Assembly (NCBI GenBank): GCA_011390985.1 | Contig: JAABRJ010000148.1 | Coordinates: forward strand, 1 to 10,308 | Direction of reading: 5' to 3' | From: Desulfobacteraceae bacterium | GTDB taxonomy: Bacteria > Desulfobacterota > Desulfobacteria > Desulfobacterales > JAABRJ01 | DNA length: 10,308 nt | Shown: positions 5,802 to 10,308 of the stretch, in pieces | Layout: every line of letters begins with the position of its first letter | Position numbering within the stretch: position 1 is the first letter of the stretch | Position numbers and translations under genes: made by a program | The notes under the pieces: model-generated | What the model was told of the DNA's origin: nothing | The model's database searches: none | Seen by the model: the letters and a program-made list of their open reading frames with translations, nothing else

Positions 5802-7834
5802 TGAAAAAAACACGCATCAACCAGGTTCGCAATATCGGTATCATCGCTCACATTGACGCCGGTAAAACCACCGTCAGCGAGCGCATTCTGTTCTATACCG
5901 GTCGTTCCCACAAGCTCGGGGAGGTGCATGACGGGGAGGCCGTCATGGACTGGATGGTGGATGAACAGGAGCGCGGCATCACCATTACCTCGGCGGTGAC
6001 CAGCTGCGACTGGCGAGACAATGAAATCCACCTCATCGACACGCCCGGGCACGTGGATTTCACCATCGAGGTGGAGCGCTCGCTGCGGGTTCTCGATGGG
6101 GCCATCGGGGTTTTCTGTGCGGTGGGCGGGGTCGAGCCCCAATCCGAAACGGTCTGGCGGCAGGCGGACAAATACCGCGTCCCCAAGATCGCCTTTGTCA
6201 ACAAGATGGACCGCATCGGCGCCAGTTTCGAGCGCACCGTGGAGATGATGAAGACCCGGCTGGGGGCCAGGCCCTTGGTTATCCAGCTGCCGGCAGGGGC
6301 CGAGGACGCCTTTTCGGGGGTCATCGATCTGATCCGGATGGAGCAGATTGCCTGGGATGAGTCGTCTGCCGGCGAAAAGTATGCCTACAGCGCGATTGCC
6401 CCCGAGCACCGCGAAGCGGCCGAAGCCGCCCGCGAGCAGCTGATCGAAACGGTGGCCGAAAACGACGATGCCATCATGGAACTCTACCTGGGTGAGGAAC
6501 CCATCGACAATGCCGCCCTGGTGGCGGCCATCCGGCGGGCGACGATCGGGTTGAAACTGGTGCCCGTGCTGTGCGGCAGCGCGCTGAAAAACAAGGGCGT
6601 GCAGCCGCTGATCGATGCCATCGTGGGCCTCTTGCCCAGTCCGGCGGATGTTCCGCCGATCGCCGGCCACCATCCCGAAACCGGCGAGGTGATCCCCTGT
6701 CCCCCCTGGGAAACGGCACCGCTGGCGGCTCTGATCTTCAAGGTCTCGATGATCGAGGGGCGCAAGCTCTCCTTTGTTCGGATTTACAGCGGTAAGCTCA
6801 TCGCCGGTACCGAGGTCTACAACGCCTCGCGCAACACCAAGGAGAAGCTTTCCCGGATCATGCTGATGCATGCCAACAAGCGTGAGCGGGTCGATGCGGC
6901 CGGGGCCGGCAGCATCGTGGGGGTTGTGGGCCTCAAGGAATCCTCCACCGGTGAGACCTTGTGCCACAAAGACCATCCCGTGCTGCTGGAAAAAATCGAA
7001 TTCTACGAGCCGGTGATCTCCATCGCGGTGGAGCCCAAGACTCACGCCGACCAGGAAAAATTCGAAGAGGTCCTCGAAAAGTTCATGGCCGAAGACCCCA
7101 CCCTGCGGGTTCGGCAGGACGAGGACACCGGTCAGACCATCCTCTCGGGCATGGGCGAGCTGCACCTGGAGATCATCATCAGCCGCATGCAGCGCGAGTT
7201 CAATACGCGCGTCACGGTGGGCAAACCCCAGGTGGTCTACCGGGAGACGATTGAAAACAAGGCGATCGGGTCGGCGCTATTCGACCGCGAGGTCGGCGGC
7301 CAGCGTCACTACGCGGAGGTGAACCTGAAACTGCAGCCCCTGCCGCGCGGCACGGGCAACCGATATCGTTGCGAACTCAGCGCCGATGCGCTGCCGGCGG
7401 CTTTTCTGGCCGCGGCCCAGAAGGGCGTCCTGGAGGCCCTGGAGAGTGGCACGCTGCTGGGCTACCCGGTGGTGGATGTGGAGGCCGTGCTGACCGGGGC
7501 CGGTTCCAGGGAGTCGTTGGGAACGGAGCTGGCCTTTACCGTCAGTGCGTCGATGGCCTGCAAGGATGCCATCGAAAAGGGCGGCGCGTTTCTGCTGGAG
7601 CCGATCATGAATGTGGAGGTTTACGCGCCGGACGCTTTTCTGGGGGAGGTCATCGGGGATATCAACGCCCGCAGCGGGAAAATCGAATCCATCGGGCCCA
7701 AGAGCGGTCTTCAGGAAATCCGGGCCACGGTCCCGCTCTCGCGGATGTTCGGCTACTCCACCGCCCTGCGATCGGCCACCCAGGGGCGGGGAACCTTTAC
7801 CATGCAGTTCGCGCGCTTCGACCGCAACGGCTGA
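5801..7834 (+). CDS. fusA: Elongation factor G paralogue (translational GTPase) with altered domain IV
   Basis: This 677-residue EF-G-type GTPase should act on the ribosome, in translocation or in recycling with RRF. The G domain is intact: AHIDAGKT (16-23), switch I RGITI (58-62), DTPGH (80-84, with H84 as the GTP-activating histidine), NKMD (134-137) and SALK (260-263). Domain II follows from about 305 (FKVSMIEGRKLSFVRIYSGK), then domain III with GMGELHLEIIISRM. Domain IV begins near 480 and domain V ends the protein (LLEPIMNVEV to FTMQFARFD). It is about 27 residues shorter than E. coli EF-G. Domain IV departs from the translocase pattern. The glycine loop GGRGQYG is GGQRHYA (499-505), the GGVIPGEYIP segment is degenerate, and the tip histidine of GSYHDVDSS aligns with R570. 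The gene is not in a str operon (no rpsL, rpsG or tuf nearby) and is coupled to a GerMN gene. It is therefore probably a second EF-G (EF-G-like or EF-G2 class), with the housekeeping fusA elsewhere. Start ATG 5801. Confidence 0.95.
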   Translation: MKKTRINQVRNIGIIAHIDAGKTTVSERILFYTGRSHKLGEVHDGEAVMDWMVDEQERGITITSAVTSCDWRDNEIHLIDTPGHVDFTIEVERSLRVLDGAIGVFCAVGGVEPQSETVWRQADKYRVPKIAFVNKMDRIGASFERTVEMMKTRLGARPLVIQLPAGAEDAFSGVIDLIRMEQIAWDESSAGEKYAYSAIAPEHREAAEAAREQLIETVAENDDAIMELYLGEEPIDNAALVAAIRRATIGLKLVPVLCGSALKNKGVQPLIDAIVGLLPSPADVPPIAGHHPETGEVIPCPPWETAPLAALIFKVSMIEGRKLSFVRIYSGKLIAGTEVYNASRNTKEKLSRIMLMHANKRERVDAAGAGSIVGVVGLKESSTGETLCHKDHPVLLEKIEFYEPVISIAVEPKTHADQEKFEEVLEKFMAEDPTLRVRQDEDTGQTILSGMGELHLEIIISRMQREFNTRVTVGKPQVVYRETIENKAIGSALFDREVGGQRHYAEVNLKLQPLPRGTGNRYRCELSADALPAAFLAAAQKGVLEALESGTLLGYPVVDVEAVLTGAGSRESLGTELAFTVSASMACKDAIEKGGAFLLEPIMNVEVYAPDAFLGEVIGDINARSGKIESIGPKSGLQEIRATVPLSRMFGYSTALRSATQGRGTFTMQFARFDRNG

Positions 7835-7933
7835 CCCCTTCCGCGTTAGCGCCCGGGGCTGAGGCCCCCGCGTCCCATGCCGGTCCCGGCCCCCGACCCC
7901 GCATCTTCTCTGCCGCCTGTATTCGCTTGCCCT

Positions 7934-7974
7934 GAGCGCTGCTACCGGGTGCGCTCGACCGTTTGTTTGGTTTT
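7934..7974 (+). terminator. Weak hairpin and T-rich tract after the EF-G gene
   Basis: GAGCGC (7934-7939) pairs with GCGCTC (7951-7956) across an 11-base loop. A discontinuous T-rich tract (7962-7974) follows. It lies about 100 bases after the EF-G stop and overlaps the 3' end of the converging protease gene. Nearer the EF-G stop, GGGGC-TGAG-GCCCC (7855-7868) forms a second hairpin, without a T-run. Either might end the plus-strand transcript, but neither is a classic terminator. Confidence 0.28.
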
Positions 7975-9372
7975 GAGGGCCGACTTCCTGCTGGCCTTCA
8001 GCAGGGTTGCGATCTGTTCGGCTTTTTCCGGGTCATTGATGGTTTCCTGGGCCTTTTCAAGGTGAAAAATGGCATTTTCGTGTTTTTTTATCCGGTTGTA
8101 GTAAACTCCGAGGTTGTAGTGGGCGTCGCCCATTTTTTCAAGTTTGCCGTAGGCTTGCCCCAAGTAATAGTAGACTTGCGGGTCTTCAGTCGTCAGGGTC
8201 AGCAGGGCCTCGAAGGTCGTGACGGCATCGGCCAGGCGGTCCATTTCCAGCTGGGTCCGGCCGAGGAGGATCCGCACCTCGGGGTCGTCAGGCAGGATGT
8301 CGGCGCTGCCTTGCAAAATTTTCAGTGCTTGGTCGTACTGACCGTCCTGAAAATAGACGCCGCCCAAATCCCGCAGCACGTAGGGGTCGAGGGCCCTGCG
8401 GGTCAGTGCCGCGCGCAGCTGGGCGATCGCCTCGCGGCGGTTGCCGGTGCGGGCCAGGATCAGGCCGTAGCCATAGTGGGCGACCGGGTCACCCGGGTGG
8501 GCGGCCAGGTCCGCTTCAAAGCGCTTCAAGGCGATCTCTGCGTCGCCGTGAACAGCGATCAGACGTGCCTGAGTCCGTCGAAAGAGATAGGGGTCCGCCG
8601 GTTTGAAGGAGGCGCCGGGTTCCTGGTGCGCCACCCATCTGTCGACATAGGCGATGCGGTCTTCCGTGGCCGGGTGGGTCATGAGGTAGTTGGGGACCTG
8701 CCGGCTGTCGTACCACTGCTTGGAGCGCATTTTTTTTAGGACGTCGATGATTCCCTGACCGCTGTAGCCCGCCTCGTTGAGAAATTCGAGGCCGATCTGG
8801 TCGGCCTGGATTTCGTCTTCGCGGCTGTAGGCCAGCATGGCCGACTGGCCGGCCGCCATGGAGCCGACCGTCAGGGCGCTCGCGGCCGAACCGCCCCCGC
8901 CGACTCCCAGAAAAATGCCTGCAGCCACCCCCGCCAGCGTGGCGAGCTGGACTTTCTTGCTGCGTTCGATCTTCTGCGAAATATGGCGGCAGACCACGTG
9001 GGCGATTTCGTGGCCCAGAATCCCGGCCAGTTCCTGTTCGTTTTCCATTGCCGCGATCAGGCCGCTGTTGATGAATATGTGGCCTGCGGGTGTGGCGAAA
9101 GCGTTGTAGACATCTTCGCGGATGATATGGAACTGGTAGTTGAACGGTTGCGAGGGCAACACTGCCAGCACCCTGGCGCCTACATCGCGGACATAGGCGT
9201 TTGCCATGGAATCGGTGATGATCTCGAAATGGTCCCCCACCACCTTGAGGAACTCTCGGGACATCTGCTCCTCTTCCTGGATGGTGATGGCGTGGGCAGG
9301 CAGCGGTGGCCGGCAAAAGGCCAGAAGGAATCCGGCCAGGATCAGTGCGACGGCTTTGGAAAATGGGTTCAT
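7942..9372 (-). CDS. BepA/YfgC-like M48 periplasmic zinc metalloprotease with C-terminal TPRs
   Basis: This 476-residue protein is close in length and layout to E. coli BepA, which degrades or rescues stalled outer-membrane proteins such as LptD in the periplasm. A signal peptide covers residues 1-28, with a likely cut after AHA. The M48 domain spans about 32-250. The zinc site is HEIAH (H121, E122, H125) with third ligand E187 in SREDEIQAD, and H233 in MTHPATEDR matches the conserved histidine after the core. A glycine/alanine-rich hydrophobic stretch (146-178) lies between the zinc motifs, as usual in this group. From about 265 to 445 there are roughly five TPR units (for example DPVAHYGYGLILARTGNRRE). 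The tail is basic. I chose ATG 9372: AGGAG lies 4 bases upstream and it begins the signal peptide. The frame extends up to ATG 9432, but the promoter at 9445-9473 would leave that start only about six leader bases. C20 is preceded by LAF, not a lipobox, so it is probably not a lipoprotein. The substrate here is unknown. Confidence 0.93.
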   Translation of the reverse strand: MNPFSKAVALILAGFLLAFCRPPLPAHAITIQEEEQMSREFLKVVGDHFEIITDSMANAYVRDVGARVLAVLPSQPFNYQFHIIREDVYNAFATPAGHIFINSGLIAAMENEQELAGILGHEIAHVVCRHISQKIERSKKVQLATLAGVAAGIFLGVGGGGSAASALTVGSMAAGQSAMLAYSREDEIQADQIGLEFLNEAGYSGQGIIDVLKKMRSKQWYDSRQVPNYLMTHPATEDRIAYVDRWVAHQEPGASFKPADPYLFRRTQARLIAVHGDAEIALKRFEADLAAHPGDPVAHYGYGLILARTGNRREAIAQLRAALTRRALDPYVLRDLGGVYFQDGQYDQALKILQGSADILPDDPEVRILLGRTQLEMDRLADAVTTFEALLTLTTEDPQVYYYLGQAYGKLEKMGDAHYNLGVYYNRIKKHENAIFHLEKAQETINDPEKAEQIATLLKASRKSALKTKQTVERTR

Positions 9373-9444
9373 GGGGCTCCTGGGGTGCGGCGCGAACAGC
9401 GGGGGCGCCTGGATACGGCCGGCAGTTCGCATCTTTATTTTCCG

Positions 9445-9473
9445 ATTATAGGGGCGGACTGGCGAAAATTCAA
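9445..9473 (-). promoter_or_regulatory. Near-consensus sigma-70 promoter for the M48 protease gene
   Basis: On the minus strand, TTGAAT (9473-9468), a 17-base spacer and a perfect TATAAT (9450-9445) lie about 73 bases before the protease ATG. Transcription should start near 9438, giving a leader of about 65 bases. This is the best promoter in the window and suggests steady vegetative expression. It also decides the gene start, since an ATG at 9432 would sit almost on the transcription start. Confidence 0.78.
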
Positions 9474-9545
9474 GCGCTCAGGATTGGTCGCGGCCTGCGG
9501 AGACGCTTTTCAAAGGGCCGCTTTTGTGTTAGAAGCTCAAGCACT

Positions 9546-10304
9546 ATGGCGCACACCATCTGTATCGCAAACCAAAAGGGCGGCGTCGGCAAAACCACCA
9601 CGGCCATCAATCTTGCGGCGGCCCTGGCGGTTTCCGGGAAACGCACCCTGCTGGTGGACTGCGACCCCCAGGCCAATGCCACCAGTGGTGTCGGCATCGA
9701 CAAAGCCGCTATCCAGCACTCGCTCTACCACGGCATGATCGGTCAGGTCAGCGCCGAACACCTGGTGCTGGATACGGAAATCGAGACCCTCAAGGTGATT
9801 CCCTCCCGGCTGGAGCTCATCGGCTTCGAGGTGGAGATGATGGCGACATCCGGCCGCGAGCAGACCCTCAAAAATCTGCTGGCCGGGCTTCAGGCGGCCT
9901 ATGATTTCATCATTCTGGACTGCCCCCCCTCTCTCAGCCTGTTGACGGTTAACGCCATGACGGCGGCGGATGCCATGCTGATCCCCCTGCAGTGTGAATA
10001 TTACGCTCTCGAAGGCCTGGGGCAGCTGCTGCAGACCATCAAGCGCATTCAAAACAGGCTCAACCCGAGGCTTTCCATCGCGGGCATCCTGCTGACCATG
10101 TTCGACACGCGCACGAATCTGTCCCACCAGGTCGCCGAAAACGCGGGAAAGTTTTTTCCCGAGCTGGTCTTTCGGGCCCAGATTCCCCGCAACGTGCGCT
10201 TGGGGGAGGCGCCGAGTTTCGGGAAGCCGATCCTTCTGTATGACGCCGCCTCGGCAGGGGCCAGAAGCTATTTTGCGCTGGCCGACGAAATCCTGCATCG
10301 ATGA
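9546..10304 (+). CDS. parA: ParA/Soj chromosome-partitioning ATPase
   Basis: This 252-residue ParA-type ATPase should bind DNA non-specifically as an ATP dimer and move ParB-parS complexes during chromosome segregation. The deviant Walker A motif KGGVGKTT is at residues 11-18, with signature lysine K11 and catalytic-site K16. LLVDCDPQANAT (35-46) holds the A' aspartates D38 and D40, and FIILDCPPSLSLL holds the Walker B-type D125. There is no N-terminal DNA-binding extension, so it is the short chromosomal (Soj) type and not the long plasmid type. The start is ATG 9546, one residue before the first beta strand. The frame is open upstream to 9306, but that part is antisense to the protease gene and not ParA-like. 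The ribosome-binding site is weak (AGAAG at 9531-9535), and no convincing promoter is visible in the 173 bases shared with the divergent protease gene. The TGA overlaps the next ATG as ATGA, as expected for a parAB pair. Other ParA/MinD-like ATPases are possible, but the match to Soj is close. Confidence 0.94.
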   Translation: MAHTICIANQKGGVGKTTTAINLAAALAVSGKRTLLVDCDPQANATSGVGIDKAAIQHSLYHGMIGQVSAEHLVLDTEIETLKVIPSRLELIGFEVEMMATSGREQTLKNLLAGLQAAYDFIILDCPPSLSLLTVNAMTAADAMLIPLQCEYYALEGLGQLLQTIKRIQNRLNPRLSIAGILLTMFDTRTNLSHQVAENAGKFFPELVFRAQIPRNVRLGEAPSFGKPILLYDAASAGARSYFALADEILHR

Positions 10305-10308
10305 AAAA
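10301..10308 (+). CDS. Possible start of the next gene (parB expected), cut by the window edge
   Basis: An ATG at 10301-10303 overlaps the TGA of the ParA gene by four bases (ATGA) and is followed by AAAAA, so the product would begin Met-Lys. Such an overlap is typical of coupled genes, and parB usually follows parA. Only the first eight bases are in the window, so identity is inferred from position alone. Confidence 0.4.

Noticed and set aside
5657..7165. A 502-codon open frame on the minus strand across the EF-G gene.
   Set aside because: It is exactly antisense to a certain EF-G gene and rich in His, Gly and Asp as expected from a reversed GC-rich gene. It has no domain I recognise.
9373..9545. 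Search for parS, DnaA boxes or an origin near the parA gene.
   Set aside because: No TGTTTCACGTGAAACA-like palindrome and no TTATCCACA-like box was seen in the intergenic region or elsewhere in the window.

Overview
This is a GC-rich chromosomal window from a Gram-negative, diderm bacterium. The envelope inventory shows this: two outer-membrane-type lipoproteins, a class A penicillin-binding protein with a UB2H domain, an OmpA-like peptidoglycan-binding protein and a BepA-like periplasmic protease. A GerMN-domain protein beside an EF-G paralogue, plus a YkgJ-type CxxCxxCC protein, would fit Desulfobacterota (former Deltaproteobacteria). That placement is an inference from gene content. I see no phage, IS, CRISPR, tRNA or rRNA, and nothing that looks recently transferred.

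Layout. Bases 1-59 may hold the tail of an upstream plus-strand gene. A small single-domain cyclic-nucleotide-binding protein follows (106-633, +). It meets a minus-strand block across a short convergent gap that contains a probable terminator. Read in its direction of transcription, that block is: an OmpA/glycine-zipper lipoprotein (4849-4196), a good intrinsic terminator (4167-4123), a CxxCxxCC protein (4097-3678), PBP1b (3474-1150), and a TPR lipoprotein (1181-714) that overlaps the PBP1b gene by 32 bases. The last two form the most interesting pair, because the lipoprotein has the layout of an LpoP-type PBP1b activator.

At 4850-5228 is a divergent control region of about 380 bases without a gene. 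It holds two back-to-back promoters of the same design (TTGACA, 17 bases, TAATT). One serves the OmpA-like lipoprotein on the minus strand. The other serves a plus-strand unit made of a structured leader of about 157 bases, a GerMN-domain exported protein (5229-5801) and a divergent elongation factor G (5801-7834). These two genes overlap as TAATG.

A minus-strand M48 metalloprotease with C-terminal TPRs (9372-7942) converges on the EF-G gene. It has a near-consensus promoter, TTGAAT-17-TATAAT. Divergent from it is a ParA/Soj ATPase gene (9546-10304). Its TGA overlaps an ATG as ATGA at the window edge, which suggests that parB follows.

Most genes concern the cell envelope: peptidoglycan synthesis and a candidate activator, peptidoglycan tethering, and outer-membrane protein quality control. 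The others serve translation (EF-G paralogue) and chromosome segregation (ParA). Nothing here is a clearly new defence or mobile system. The points most worth checking are the PBP1b-lipoprotein pair, the altered domain IV of the EF-G paralogue and its coupling to an exported protein, and the structured leader ahead of that unit.
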